Shown here piece after piece: positions 30,535 to 42,014 of a DNA stretch of 64,000 bases. A model generated the notes under the pieces. The model ran no database searches. It was not told the origin of the DNA and worked only from the letters and a program-made list of their open reading frames with translations. The first letter of the stretch is position 1, and every line of letters starts with the position of its first letter. The DNA lies in assembly GCA_011634665.1 (NCBI GenBank), contig WAEK01000014.1, forward strand, positions 1,341,501-1,405,500, given 5' to 3'. The stretch comes from Mortierella sp. BCC40632 (lineage: Eukaryota > Mortierellomycota > Mortierellomycetes > Mortierellales > Mortierellaceae). The translations under genes were made by a program, and so were the position numbers.

Positions 30535-33500
30535 TTAAAAGAGGTCCTTCTCCTTGAGAGTATCTCGGTAATCTTGAATAACATCCTGTGCGTTCTCGAG
30601 GTCTTCGAGCGTCTGCCAAGTGCTATCTTTTACCGGGAAACCAACCCATTTGACTAGGAATTTAATTAGACCTTCCTTTTGTCTTCTTGTGCTTGACGAT
30701 TCGCTCCACCTCATAGGGCTGTTCATAGTACTCATCGCTATCGTCAATGAGAGGTTCCTTGTCAGGCCTCAGCTCTTCATTATCCGCAAACTCGTCACTC
30801 CTACGAGTAGTAGCCCTGAGCTTGGAGACGTGGAACACAGGATGCAGTCGACTTCTAGGAGGTAACTGCAACTTGTAGTTCAAGGGACTTGGTTGAGCAA
30901 TAATTTTTGTAAGGTCCTAGGAATGGTCTCCTCAGTTTGTTGACCTTCTTTTGTCGCATTTTCCGTGGCGGTTTTGATATCGGTTGCGTCGATATAGACA
31001 AGATCGTCTATTTCAAATATGGCCTCGCGTCTGTGGGCATCGTACTGGTCAGAGTACTTTTTGTGACTGTCTTGGATAGCGTCATAAACAATTCGGAATC
31101 TCGCTTGGTGTTTCTCCATCTCTTCTTTCACATTAGGTTGTTTGACCACATGAGCTTTTTCCGTCAAGAGTGTCGCTGGTGTTAACGGTACGTGTCCATA
31201 CATCACTTCGAATGGGCTAAGTCCTGTAGCGGATGACTTGGCAGAATTATGCGCAGACTCGGCATGGATGAGGAATTCGTCCCAATCATCGTGAGCCTCA
31301 TTCGTGTATAAGCGCAGATACTGTTCCAAGGACTGGATGATTCGCTCTGCTTGTCCGTTTGATTGTTGATGTCTAGCGGTTGACATGTCTAGACTCGTTC
31401 CAAGATGCTCGAAAAGGCTCTTCCAGAATGTACTGGTGAATCTGGTGTCTCGGTCCGACACGATTGACTTGGGAACTCCATAATGTCGGAACACTTGCTG
31501 GAAAAATATGTTGGCAACATCCTTGGCGGTGCAACTGGTTTTTGTGGCGACAAACACAGCGGCTTTACTAAACCTGTCCACAAATACTACTATTGCATCA
31601 TGTCCTGCTTTCGTTTTAGGTAGATGTGTCACCAGGTCCATTGCAATGTGCGTCCAAGGTTTCTCTGGAATGGGTAATGGCTGCAATAGCCCCAGTTCTT
31701 TTGTCGTTCTGTGCTTGCTAAGTCGACACTCGTGGCACGAGCTAACATAATTTTTGACGGATTGCCACATGCCCGGCCAATAGTATCCTTCAGATAGCCG
31801 GACGTATGTCTTGTCAACACCAAGGTGTCCTGCTAACGACGAGTCATGGATTTCCTTCATGATCGTAGACTTTTCCTCTGGTAGGTTGGGTACACATAAT
31901 CGCATGTCTTTCTTAAGGTAGAGGAGGTTGTCATGGAGCGTGAACTCGTACGGGTTATTCTTTCCTTGAACTGCTCTAACTCGTTTCAACCAATCGCCAA
32001 AATCTTCATCCTCCTCGTAGGCCTCTCTGCAAGCTTCCAAGATTGTGGATCCGATTACTGGTTTTGACTCCATACTGGCTGCATCTTGGTAGTCCGGCCT
32101 TCTTGAAAGAGCATCAGGTACAACATTGAGTGGTCCTTTTTGTATCGTATCACAAAATTATACTCTGCTAGTTTTTCCATCCAGCGAATTTGGCGAGGAC
32201 TGAGCGTGTTCTTTTGTATCCAGATATTTTAGTGATTCATGATCGGTGAAAACAATAAAGGGCTCGGCTGTCGAATGCAGATATACTCGCCATTTTTGGA
32301 GTGCATGGACGGCGGCAAGTTGTTCTTTTTCATGGATTGGGTAATTAATCTCTGCAGCGGACAGTTTCCTTGATTCGAACGCGACTGGTCGACCGTTCTG
32401 CATTAACGCTGCACCAATAGCATATTTCGAGGAGTCGACATGGACTTCAACAGGGAGTTCGGGATTGAAGACAGCCAGGACTGGGGCGTTCATAATTGCC
32501 TTTTTCAATTTTTTGAACGCACGTTTTTGTTCTTTCAACCATCGGAAGGTCACATCTTTTTTCAGTAGTTCAGTGAGGGGAGCGGCAATCTTGGCGAGCT
32601 TGTGAATGAAGCGTCGGTAGTAGTTGACAAGTCCTAGAAACGATTGGATATCTAGGACACAGCGCAAGGCTGGCCACTCGGCTATTGCCTGGACTTTGGA
32701 GGGGTCGACCGATACGCCCTTGCTGGACACGATGTGCCTAGGAAGCCAACTTCGCTCTTGGCAAATTCGCACTTGGACAGCTTGGCATACAGTCGATGTT
32801 CTCGTAATTTGCGCAAGATAATTTCCAAATGAACTAAATGTTGTTCCATGTTCTTGCTGAATATCAATAGATCGTCGAGGTATATGATCACACAACCATC
32901 CAGTTCGGTTCGGAAAACTTCGTTCATTAATGTCATGAAGGTGGCAGGAGCATTGGTCAATCCGAATGGCAGCACAAGGAACTCATATAGGCCGTATCTT
33001 GTGCGAAAAGCGGTCTTGTGTACGTCGTTTTCGTGAATTCGAACTTGGTGATAACCTGTTCGTAAATCCATTTTGCTAAACACTTCTGCGCCGTTCAGTC
33101 GATCAAGCAACTCATCAATTCTTGGTAACGGATAAGTATTCCTGATTGTTTGTTTGTTCAATGCTCTGTAGTCAATGCACATTCTCAAGTCGCCTTCTTT
33201 TTTTCCGCACAAACAATACAGGAGCACCGTAAGGGGATTGACTAGGTCTAATGAACCCGTGTCGTAGCAGGTCATCAATTTGTTTTTGAGCTCGTCCATT
33301 TCGGCCAAGGAAAGTTGATAGGTAGGCCTAGAGGGCGGCGTCGATCCAGGAATCAGGTCAATGTGATGGTCTACTGACCGCTCAGGAGGTAGTTCTTTCG
33401 GGAGTTCCTCTGGAAATACATCGCTGTATTTTTCTAGGAGAACTTCTACCTCCGGTGGCTGACTTTCGCTTTTCTTGTTATCCTCCTCGTTCGATCGCAC

Positions 33501-34376
33501 AATGCACAAGTAGGCTTGGTGTTTTCCAAGGGAACGTTTGAATTGCATTGCGGACAATACTGGTTGGTGTGTCGGTCGGGTGTATCCTTGGATTACAATG
33601 TCAGGTTCGACTCGGATGACGTGGTTGGCAAGGTCTAATATTGGTTGCGGTTTACTATGTGCCAGCCAACGTTTGCCCAGGATTGCTTCGAATTTCATGT
33701 CGACAACATTGAATTGGATTACTGGGCAAAAATTGTCGGCAAGTCGGAGTCGGATGTGGCAATATTGGGTACAAAGTGTTGGTTGGCCATTGCCAAACGC
33801 AACTGTTGTTGGATTTCGCTTTTTTGACGTTGCGATATGAAGGCGCTTGACTACCTCGTAATTAATGTAACTTGCGGATGCGCCGCTATCTACCATAATG
33901 TCGATAGTATGATCCTTGAAACGACCGGCCACATACATGAGAGGTTCGTCTTCGATTTCTTCTGGTAATTCAGGGTTAACTTCCTGACTGTTGGAATCTG
34001 GACATGGACTAGCAGAAAACTTATTCTGGGGACTGGGAGTGAAGGTTGAGTCGTCTGACTCACTACTGGATTCACGGGACACGGCACTACATTCTGCACT
34101 TGCAGGGAACTCGGGGCCAAGGCTACTATTGGTATCTTGAACAGGCAGCGGCTCACGTGAACCGACGACATTTAACGGGGTTGGACTGGGAATGGCACTC
34201 GCTGAGAACCGGAAACCAACTTTGGTCTCGGAACTGGGATCAATTGTTAACCCACTTGGATCGACAATTTTAGGCTGGGAGGAGATACGAAGCTCACTTG
34301 AGCTGGAGGGACATGATTCTGATTGTTTAGAAATGTCACTCGACGTTTCTGGACAATTTGTGGGTTTAGGGAACAC
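30535..34376 (-). pseudogene. Gypsy-1 pol: protease, RT, RNase H, integrase, chromodomain
   Basis: Pieces in order. 34376-32682: protease with IDIMVDSGASASYI and FEAILGKRWLAHS, then RT with [26 protein letters not shown] and the active site IIYLDDLLIFSK. 32895-32158: RNase H with VEVHVDSSKYAIGAAL, HEKEQLAAVHAL and FTDHESLKYL. 32073-30880: integrase with an HHCC finger (HDSSLAGHLGVDK to CHECRLSKH), Asp in HIAMDLVTHLPK, Asp in IVSDRDTRF and Glu in NGQAERIIQSLE. 30883-30535: a chromodomain (KFLVKWVGFPVKDSTWQTLE). The reading frame changes between blocks at homopolymers (for example a T-run at about 33200), so as sequenced it would not make one polyprotein. The chromodomain targets integration to marked chromatin in related elements. 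Confidence 0.85.
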
Positions 34377-34402
34377 TCCTTCTGGACAATCACCAATAAC
34401 AT

Positions 34403-35197
34403 TTACGACCGTAGTCCCATATAAAGATCCAGAATTCTTTTATTGGGACGGGGCTTTTTCCCGACGCATTCTTTTTTCTTTGCCTCACAGTTCTTGGCTT
34501 GATGGCCAGGTTGGTGACAATAGAAGCATGCACGATTTTTTTTTCCAGTCCCTTGTTTTTGAGGACTCATCTTGTGCATGTTCATAGCGTCTAGCTCCAT
34601 CGGTTCTGCTTGGCTATTCGAGGACTCAGGCCTTGCTGGTTCATGTTTGGGTTGTGGTTCCCAAGAATGTTGCTTCCCACGTTGGTACACTCGGTCGAGG
34701 CTCTCAGACACTTGAACAATCGTGTACAGGTCTTGTCGAAGGCTTGGATTACCGGCGAAATGTTCTTGAAGTCTTTGTCCAAGCCCTTGGAGGAAGACCT
34801 GGATCGCTTCTGCCTCACTCATGTCAGTGAGGACAGAGCGTAGGGTTTCGAACTCATTGATGTAATCCGTGACAGACCCTTTCTGTTTTAGGTTGTACAA
34901 TTTGCTACGAGCGAACAATTTGGTGTTGGGGCTCGAGTAGCGTTTTTCCAACGCAGCCTTGAAACTGATCCAATCGTTATCATTGAGGACAGCTGGAAAC
35001 GTAAGGGTCCGGACCCAGTTGCGCGCGTTGCCTTGGAGAAGAAGACGGCACCCTTGGATCCGTTGACTCGCGTTGAGACTGAGAGCATCGCTATACTCTT
35101 CAATATCCTTGATCCAGTTGGAAACGTTTTCGTTTGGAAGGCCTTTGAATTCATGGAGATGGACATTTTTAACAAAGGTATCGAAGTGGTTAGGCAT
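34403..35197 (-). CDS. Gypsy-1 Gag
   Basis: 264 residues, open throughout, starting MPNHFDTFVKNV. The N-terminal two thirds is a retrotransposon Gag capsid-like domain (RLLLQGNARNWVRTL, FKAALEKRYSSPN, SVTDYINEFETLRSVL). Near the C-terminus a CCHC zinc knuckle, CFYCHQPGHQAKNC, would bind the RNA genome. The ATG made at the LTR junction (35234) is in another frame and opens only 14 codons, so it cannot be the Gag start here. Confidence 0.87.
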   Translation of the reverse strand: MPNHFDTFVKNVHLHEFKGLPNENVSNWIKDIEEYSDALSLNASQRIQGCRLLLQGNARNWVRTLTFPAVLNDNDWISFKAALEKRYSSPNTKLFARSKLYNLKQKGSVTDYINEFETLRSVLTDMSEAEAIQVFLQGLGQRLQEHFAGNPSLRQDLYTIVQVSESLDRVYQRGKQHSWEPQPKHEPARPESSNSQAEPMELDAMNMHKMSPQKQGTGKKNRACFYCHQPGHQAKNCEAKKKECVGKKPRPNKRILDLYMGLRS

Positions 35198-35221
35198 AAT
35201 GGAGGTGGTGGAAGGGAACTT

Positions 35222-35233
35222 CCTTTGCTACCA
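35222..35233 (-). promoter_or_regulatory. Gypsy-1 primer-binding site
   Basis: TGGTAGCAAAGG directly follows the 5' LTR on the coding strand. TGG at this place is the usual complement of a tRNA CCA end. Gypsy-2 has TGGCAGCAAAGG at the same place. The primer RNA is not identified. Confidence 0.55.
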
Positions 35234-35500
35234 TGTAACAAGGCAAGAGGAATAGGGAAGGAGAAGAACAAGGACAGGGACTAGGACAAAGGCTAGGGAC
35301 AAGAAGTGAGTTACTAACTGACGTTTATTGAGAAAGAAAGAGAGGAAATAAATACTAGAGAAGATATGTAGAAAAAGGGGTGAACCCTTTCCATGGAGCG
35401 CGGCAATGGGGGAAGAAAATTCGTGTCCGTCCGTACAGATCGAAACATTCCAGCAAGGACATTCTCAAAGAGACGCACCAAGGTAGCATACTCTTTGACA
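35234..35500 (-). repeat. Gypsy-1 5' LTR
   Basis: 267 bp, same sequence as 30258-30524 as far as I can read. It holds the promoter of the element. Confidence 0.9.
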
Positions 35501-35572
35501 ACCCGACTCGGCTCGAAAATTTACATTGTGTGGGACTGGCTTTTTGGCTCGGGCTTTTTTTGAGAAACACTA

Positions 35573-35655
35573 GGCCAAATAGTTTAGCGACCGAAATTTT
35601 GGTTTCAAAAGTCCAAAGGCATTTTCTATAAGACTGCGTGCTGACTTGTGCCGTC
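35573..35655 (-). pseudogene. Harbinger transposase fragment, upstream part
   Basis: Encodes SARSLIENAFGLLKPKFRSL before the GGCCAAAT duplication and is continuous with 29918-30172 once MITE-A and Gypsy-1 are set aside. It is cut at about 35655 by the next repeat. Confidence 0.65.
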
Positions 35656-35771
35656 AGTGTTTCTCGTCGAATATTCGAGTCCTTGCGAGGACCGTGTAAC
35701 AGTCGAATCGAATATTCGATTCGAAAATTTTTACATGGCTCTAGCACGATGTCGAATATTCGATGAGAAAC
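35656..35771. repeat. MITE-like inverted repeat (MITE-E)
   Basis: CAGTGTTTCTCGTCGAATAT at the left and an inverted copy ATCGAATATTCGACA/AGTTTCTCAT at the right, with an internal palindrome TCGAATATTCGA. The ends resemble those of the hAT MITEs, but the last base and an 8-bp duplication are not evident. It separates the Harbinger fragment from DIRS-4. Confidence 0.5.
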
Positions 35772-35866
35772 TATGAGTCTGTGTGGGCTCCAGATGAGAC
35801 TTGCTTTCCTTTACTAGGAATCCGAGCGACTTCAACTTGTCGTGAACTTGTTTTGTTGCTAGCAAG
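35772..35866 (-). pseudogene. DIRS-4 RT fragment, left part
   Basis: A piece of DIRS reverse transcriptase close to DIRS-1 at about 18995-19085 (LDKLKSLGFLVKESKSHLEP). It continues at 52975 after the hAT element. The 8-bp CTAGCAAG at 35859-35866 is repeated at 52975-52982. Confidence 0.75.
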
Positions 35867-35879
35867 CAGTGTTTCTCAA

Positions 35880-36185
35880 CGAACGAGACGAAACGAAAAT
35901 TGGTCACACTCGTTTTCGTTTCGTGATCAGTAACGAGTTTGCGAACTCGTTCGTTTCGTTTGAAAACGAACAGGAGATGATCTCGTTTCGATAATGGTTC
36001 GTTTCGATAATATCTCGTATGTGCTCGTTTCGTTTCGTTTCGTCTCGTCTCGTTGGCCTCGATACCATTTCGTATGTGTTCGTTTCGTTTCGTTTCGTCT
36101 CGTCTCGTCTCGTTGGCCTCGATCATTTCGTATGTGTTCGTGTCTCTTCTCGTTGGCCTTGATATCATTTCGTATGTGTTTGCTT
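35880..36185. repeat. hAT left subterminal repeats
   Basis: Four repeats of about 55-65 bp, each with TTTCGTATGTGTTCG (or a variant), CGTTTCGTCTCGT and TTGGCCTCGAT. The same motifs in inverted orientation occur at the right end. In hAT elements such repeats are transposase-binding sites. Confidence 0.65.
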
Positions 36186-37963
36186 TTTTTTTTTTTTTTT
36201 TTTTTGGCTTCGCTTTGTTGGCTTTTGCAAACACATGATGAACTATCGCAGATCACAGGGGTCAATTCTCAGTGTCTAAAATAAATGGTGAAGTTGGGGA
36301 TCGAAACCGGGATTTGTTCCACTGGCTGGCAAACATATAAGCTCAAGCGATACCCTTATCGCTTCATACACCTATTTTCAAAATGCGTTCACGGTTGAAG
36401 CCATGGGGCCTTCATCCCTCAATTTCTCCATGGTCCATGCATGAGGATTTTGCAATGACGGCATCATGGATCCGGCTTGGCGAGTTGAATCGAACCAACA
36501 ACGCTGGGGGCCAGTGTTACTTATTGAGACAAGACCGGTAACCTCGTTTTCGTAATGACCGAACTAAATGCGTGTAGATAGTCTTCACAAGAGGGGTGAT
36601 CGACTTCTAATCATTTAAAATGACAGTGCCCAAATCACCTGATAAACAGATGCGCTCTATATCAGCTGATCATCAGCCCTGGTGAAGATGAGGGGCGCCA
36701 GGGAGGATGAGCATGGCTTTTGTTTGCTCATTGAGCTCCATGCCGGCTCAAGAAATGGGACAAATGGCTCAATGCACCAGGCTTTCTTGAACCCAAAAAA
36801 AAGGACCTCTCTCTATGAAAAAGAACGCGCGACGCGTCCGAGTCTAAAAAAATTGGCCTTCAAGCCACGCAGCCAATTATCTTCACGTGCTGAGCTCCAT
36901 CGCTTTTTCCTCCTCCTCCATTTCCATTGCATTGGTCCACCTCCTTCTCCTCACCGATCAGTTTGTCCCCATGATGAGTGCAGAACACTATCTCTTTTTT
37001 TTTTTTTTTTTTTCGACAAATAGGTATTAAACTTCTCTCTCTCTCTCTCTCTCTCTTCCTTTCGCTCTGCCTTTGCTGCCACCTCTGCTCATCTCACACA
37101 AGCGCTAGGCTCAACGGCGTTGCCTCTCCTGGTGCTAGGTACACCAACTTTAACCTTCTCAGTAAGCAGCCTATGAATCAATCCTTGGAACCAGGGAGTT
37201 GGATACCAAAACCCACAAGAGACACTCACGATAAGTCTTTGGATTAGGAATTTGATGAATTTGACCTTAGCCAACAGGAATGGGACGGTGTATTCACGAC
37301 GCTTCATGAGCTTGAACAAGAGAAAAAGCAGCGTCCTCGGAGGGCAATAACGTACCTTTTAGTTGACAAGAAGTGCAGCATCATCCAATGACCGAGCTTC
37401 CTCCACAAACGATGGGGCTGCTTCAACACCCGGATGGTCCGCTTCAACAACTTGAGGATCCATACTAACCACTAACCAGTGTTTCTCAAAAGTCGGATAC
37501 TAACATATGGAAGAGCTGCTGCTCCAACTACTGGAGGACTCAATTTAACAACAGGAGGACTCACTTCAACAACTTGGTGACGAAATGTAAATTCAACAAG
37601 CTAAGAGCGAAGTTACAATTAGGTTGCAATAATAAAAGATGCGGTAACTGGGTGGTCGTTCTGGCGCCATCAAAAGATGGACAGGCTTTGTACGGTAATA
37701 AAAATCAAGACTCAATCAGACCGGTCTCATCAAACAGCTAGGGAACCAGTCAATCTATGAAGATCTAATAGGAATGGAAAATGTAAGCAGCATTGTGGTA
37801 TCTAGACAACGAAAGAGAAGGAAACAAGATTGGCCATCACCAAGGTCGGAAGGATGGGCTGGAAAGGAAAATGTTTATTGTGCTCAGGCCTACCATGTAG
37901 TTCGCGGAGAAAATGCTCTTAGCCTCTTGCTAGCTCTCCAACTCATCCAAATATTTAAGTAGT
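36186..37963. other. hAT left arm, largely non-coding
   Basis: This contains a poly-T (36183-36205), a tRNA-like patch (see 36290), a poly-T plus CT microsatellite (36992-37057), a possible short exon on the plus strand (about 37240-37350, encoding EFDEFDLSQQEWDGVFTTLH between AG and GT) and a MITE-C end fragment (37479-37502). No gene is recognised with confidence. Confidence 0.35.
36290..36385 (-). repeat. tRNA-like patch (possible SINE relic)
   Basis: Read on the minus strand it has TATCGCTTGAGCT (A-box-like) and, about 45 nt on, GGTTTCGATCCCC (close to the B-box consensus GGTTCGANTCC). I could not fold a full cloverleaf, so I treat it as a tRNA-derived relic, not a gene. Confidence 0.3.
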
Positions 37964-37976
37964 GATAGATCTCATT

Positions 37977-38286
37977 TTTTTTTTTTTTTTTTTATTTGCT
38001 TTATACAATGAGACCTCGGCCAATAGTCCACGACCTAGCCAAACAAACACTATCTAGAGACTAGTTTGTGCCTGCCGGTCTGCCACTGTTATTGTGGGTT
38101 AAACCTACACATCGGACACAGTCCGAAACACTAAGTCTCGATTGTAGGGGGAGGCCCACTCTCCCGCCCACGGCCCATAAAGGGGTCATCATGCACGAAA
38201 AACACATGTGCTACCTCGGGCATGAACCGAGGACCTCTAGATTGAGAGGTGGAAGCTTTACAGCTAAGCTGAGGGCTCGCCCGCCC
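37977..38286 (-). mobile_element. tRNA-derived SINE, left copy
   Basis: 310 bp with its head at the right and poly(A) (T-run from 37977) at the left. The 13-bp target duplication GATAGATCTCATT is at 37964-37976 and 38287-38299. Sequence and parts are as in the right copy at 47706-48010, in opposite orientation. The duplication includes the first three bases of DIRS-2. Confidence 0.85.
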
Positions 38287-38463
38287 GATAGATCTCATTA
38301 TCCATTTGGGGCCAGGACCATATATGTGTAACCTTCTTTACTCGAAAATCCAGAAAAAATACCCGCTAAATAAATTCAGCTCTCCACACTACAGAGTACT
38401 ACATCTTCTTTTGTTTCGCCAGGAACACTATCCGCACGCAATTTTTGATCACAAATTTCCCTC

Positions 38464-39380
38464 ATGTCTCAAGATGATATTGTCTCCTCCTCTCTCCAAC
38501 AGCAAATGGCTACTATGGCCAAAGAGCTTGCCGCTCTTAAAAGAGACAATGCCCACGACAACGATCCCCAGTTGGAGGATCCAGTTCAGATCCGCACTTT
38601 CCACCCCTCCGAAACTGAGGGTGAGCGCTACCCTCCCCTACGCCCCTCAGACCCAAACTCATTTTTTTCGAGCAGGACATCAGCGATGAAGACTTCTGGG
38701 AGTCGTTCAGACAGTACCCCAAGAACGCCTTTATGCAGTACGATCCACCGAAGACCCCTTCTTCAGTCAAGTTCTCAACTTCCCAGAAAGGCCACGATCT
38801 TCAATTACGCTCGATTCAAAAAGAGACTCGCCAATCTCACCAGACCAATCGACCTTTTCTTACATCAAGTTTGGGCAATGGAAGACAGTGTTTCCATTGA
38901 CGCAAAGGACATGGTGGAGATCTGCACCTCGTTCGCGACACTTATGCGAGACCACATCGCAGGAACAACCGGGAAGGTCAACAGGATGCGCCTTGACAAC
39001 ATCCGCAACGCTCAAGGCATCACCTTTAAGTCGGACACCTCAGACATCATTGACCCTAAGAAGCTGGAGGAAGAGCTCAAGACCCAACGTTCGTTGGAGA
39101 ACACCTTCCGACCCAAGAGTAAATTCAAGAATAACAATTACTCTAATCCCAAGAACAACAACAGGGACAACAACCAGGGGTACAAGCAGAACAATGCATA
39201 CAACAATCGTCGTCGAAACAACAACGGCGATAATGACCGTTCCCATTTTCACAAGGACAACAACTCCAGACGGAGGGGGACGACAACAAGTACCGAGGCT
39301 CAAACCACCGAAGAGGACGAAGCCAGAGTCGCAAACCAACAAAAGAAGGTCGGAGGACGACTCAGATTCTTCTTAGAAGA
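38464..39380 (+). CDS. DIRS-2 Gag-like protein (frameshifted)
   Basis: Starts MSQDDIVSSSLQQQMATMAK with a short coiled coil. Frame changes follow at a T7 run (about 38661-38669), where EQDISDEDFWESFRQYPKNA lies in another frame, and at about 38810. The helical block RLANLTRPIDLFLHQVWAME and an Asn/Arg-rich tail (NNNRDNNQGYKQNNAYNNRR) follow, suited to RNA binding. It corresponds to Gag of DIRS-1. Confidence 0.6.
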
Positions 39381-39499
39381 ATGGCGGACTGTTACCGACA
39401 ACCCCGCCATTCTCCGAATCATCGAGCACGGCTACAGGGGTCCCGTTTCTCTCCCCTCCTCCGACATCGGAGACACACCCTCCTCCAAGACCCCTTTCA

Positions 39500-40785
39500 A
39501 AGGAGGAAACAGCGAGTATAGACGCCGAGGTGTCAGCCTTACTGGAAAAGGGAGCGATAGAATGTACAAATGGAGATGGTTTCACCAGCCAACTCTTCAC
39601 CATTCCAAAGAAGACAGGGGACTTGCGCCCAGTATTGAACTTGAGGCCTCTGAACAAGTTCGTACCGACCAGACCGTTCAAAATGGAGACGATTCAGCAT
39701 GTATGCAGTTTAATAAAGAGGAACGATTACCTTACCTCAATAGACTTAAGAGATGCTTTCCTCCACGTCCCCATCGACCCCTCATCCAGGAAGTATCTTC
39801 AGTTCCTGTGGAAAGAAAAACTCTATCAGTTCAGGGTCCTCCCATTCGGTCTGTCTCTCGCACCGTTAATTTTCACCAAGATTTTGAAACCCCTACTCCG
39901 CTGGGCAAGGAAAAAGGGAATTCGAATCTCAGCCTATCTGGACGATCTAATTATCGCAGCGACATCCAAAAAGAAGTCAGAGATAGCCACCAACAGGGTC
40001 CTAAAGAAGCTCAAGGACCTCGGTTTCTTGACAAAGGAGTCCAAGTCGAGCCTCAAACCATCCAAGAAGCTGGAGCACCTGGGGTTCGAGCTAGACACAG
40101 CCTCGATGACACTTCGTCTGCCGGGCAAGAAGATCCGCGATGTTCGCAGGATGGCATCCAAGATGTTGAACAAGAAGGAATGCTCAGTTCGCCAACTGTC
40201 GTCCTTTATCGGCAAGACAGTCGCGATGACAGCCGCAGTATTCCCGGCCCGTCTCAAAGTCCAAAACCTGATGACCGAGAAGATACAAGCTCTGAAATCA
40301 GAGGACTCATGGGAGAGCTTAATATCTCTATCTCCAGCAGCATGCAAGGAGCTACACTGGTGGACGACACAACTCAAGGAATGGAATGGGCTTTCATGGA
40401 TCACCTCAACACCTCAAGCAGACATCTACACAGACGCCTCCGACCCAGGGTGGGGTGTAGTGATCAACAACAGGACGGTCAAAGGGACTTGGCCTCCTCG
40501 AGATCAACACAAGCACATCAATGTCAAGGAACTGTTGGCAGTGCAAATCGCCCTTCGACAACCGGAAGCAAAGGGAAAAGTCGTCAACATAATATCGGAC
40601 AATATTACGACAATATCCTACATCAACAGGTTCGGAGGGACAAGGTCACCACAATTGAGGAAACTGGCGACGACGATATGGGAATGGTGTCTACAGACAG
40701 AGACAAGGATCGGACGACATATGTGCCCTCAGCCTTCAATCCTGCAGACGCTCCATCACGACGGCTCGTAGGTCAACTGGAATGG
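39500..40785 (+). CDS. DIRS-2 reverse transcriptase / RNase H
   Basis: One long open frame. RT: FTIPKKTGDLRPVLNLRPLN, SIDLRDAFLHVPIDPSSR, FRVLPFGLSLAPLIFTK and the active site ISAYLDDLIIAA. RNase H: ADIYTDASDPGWGVVI, HINVKELLAVQIAL and IISDNITTISYINRFGG. All catalytic acidic residues are visible. The exact start is unclear because the polymerase overlaps the Gag frame; an ATG at 39530 lies inside the conserved region. Product: cDNA synthesis for the DIRS circle intermediate. Confidence 0.8.
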
Positions 40786-41821
40786 TCCATAGACCCTCAG
40801 TTCTTCGCAAAAAACTAGATCGGTATTGGGGCCCTCACCACGTCGATCTCTTCGCCTCTCCCAGCAACCACCAACTGCCACGGTACATGACTTGGAAGCC
40901 ATCAGCAGACGCCATCGGTTGCGACGCTCTCAAACACTCCTGGGTGGACCTAGGCAGAGCTTACATTTGCCCCCTCCATGGAATCTGATCTCCCTCATTC
41001 TTCAGAAGATCCGCATGGAGAAAAATTCAAGCCACTCTGATAACTCCCTATTGGCCGACAGCAGTCTGGTTCCCAACGGCGTTAGAAATGGCAACAGCTC
41101 CACCGATGCCTGTCCCTCGACACAGAGTGATCCCAGCCCCAGGAAACGCACCGGACATCCTGGAGAAGAACCCCCACTGGTCTTTATGCGCTTGGAAGAT
41201 AAGAGGCGACGCCCTAATGGACAAAGGATGGGATGCAAGCACAGCATCTATCATAGTCGATAGCCCAGAAGTACAACGCAGACAAAAAGCGTATTCCAGC
41301 ATACAGGACAGGTACATAACTTGGGCTACAGCACGCAACGTAGACGCAATGGTACCTCAACCAGTCCAACTCCTCAACTGGTTAGCCTCAGGTGTATCCA
41401 TTAATGGATGGGCAGCCAACACAGTTGACACTTACAAATCAGCCATCATTCAGATGTACGACGACAAGTCTCTCTTCAACGGTGAAGACTACCAACAGTT
41501 CTTTTCGCTCTCTTCGCAGACGAGAGATCAAGCACACAAAGGAGTTAAGCATCGATATCAGTCCAATCGTGGAACACTTCCGACAGCAGGGGCAGAACTC
41601 GTCCCTCACTGATCTTTTCCTCACCCAAAAGCTTTGTTGGCTCCTTGGTACCTGCGGTTTCTTCCGACCCAGCGATATAATGTGCATTGATCTCTCCAAT
41701 GACAGGTTTCATATAGACCAGTTCGCTGTGGTATTACCAATCCTCTTACCAAAGGAAACTAGGAGGGGTAGTCGTATCTGCAAATACACCACCGTCAAAT
41801 GCCATGATGACCCTTTGTTGT

Positions 41822-42004
41822 TGCAACAGTCAGAGGCCAGGGAGTCTTTGGTTTGGGCAGTTTATTGCTAAAGATTAAAGTAATGAGAAAGCTAACTATT
41901 TATACAAGTGGTTTGGTGGCAAATGGAAGGGGGCGCGGCAGTGGTGGCAACTGGACAGTCACAAATAGTGGCAAAGGGCGCAGCTTGAAGAGGACACTGT
42001 CGCA
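41822..42004 (-). repeat. Gypsy-2 3' LTR
   Basis: 183 bp. The purine tract preceding it on the coding strand (42005-42016, AAAAGGGGAAGG) is the polypurine primer. Confidence 0.92.
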
Positions 42005-42014
42005 CCTTCCCCTT

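Larger units (their letters stand above)
30258..35500 (-). mobile_element. Gypsy-1: complete Ty3/gypsy chromovirus-type element
   Basis: A 5243-bp LTR retrotransposon bounded by 267-bp LTRs (30258-30524 and 35234-35500; TGTAAC...TTGACA) and a 5-bp target duplication ACCCG (30253-30257, 35501-35505). Order on the minus strand: gag, protease, RT, RNase H, integrase, chromodomain, which is the Ty3/gypsy order. The LTRs look identical, so insertion is recent, yet pol is broken into several frames. Confidence 0.93.
30181..35572. mobile_element. MITE-A copy 3, split by Gypsy-1
   Basis: The left half is 30181-30257 and the right half 35501-35572, with the 8-bp duplication GGCCAAAT outside (30173-30180, 35573-35580). 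Gypsy-1 sits in the middle with its own ACCCG duplication. So the MITE arrived first, in the Harbinger transposase. Confidence 0.88.
27753..35655. mobile_element. PIF/Harbinger transposon, truncated and interrupted
   Basis: This carries the usual pair of Harbinger genes in convergent orientation: a SANT/Myb-like gene (28003-29913, plus) and the C-terminal part of the DDE transposase (29918-30172 and 35573-35655, minus). The left end is probably at about 27753 (GGGTATTCAAATCCG). The right end is lost at about 35655, where another repeat starts. MITE-A copy 3 and Gypsy-1 (30181-35572) split the transposase. Confidence 0.65.

Noticed and set aside
35880..36260. Long frames rich in Arg/Phe/Ser or Lys/Arg/Thr (also 52435-52842)
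   Set aside because: These are translations of the hAT subterminal repeats in several frames at once; no domain and no codon bias.
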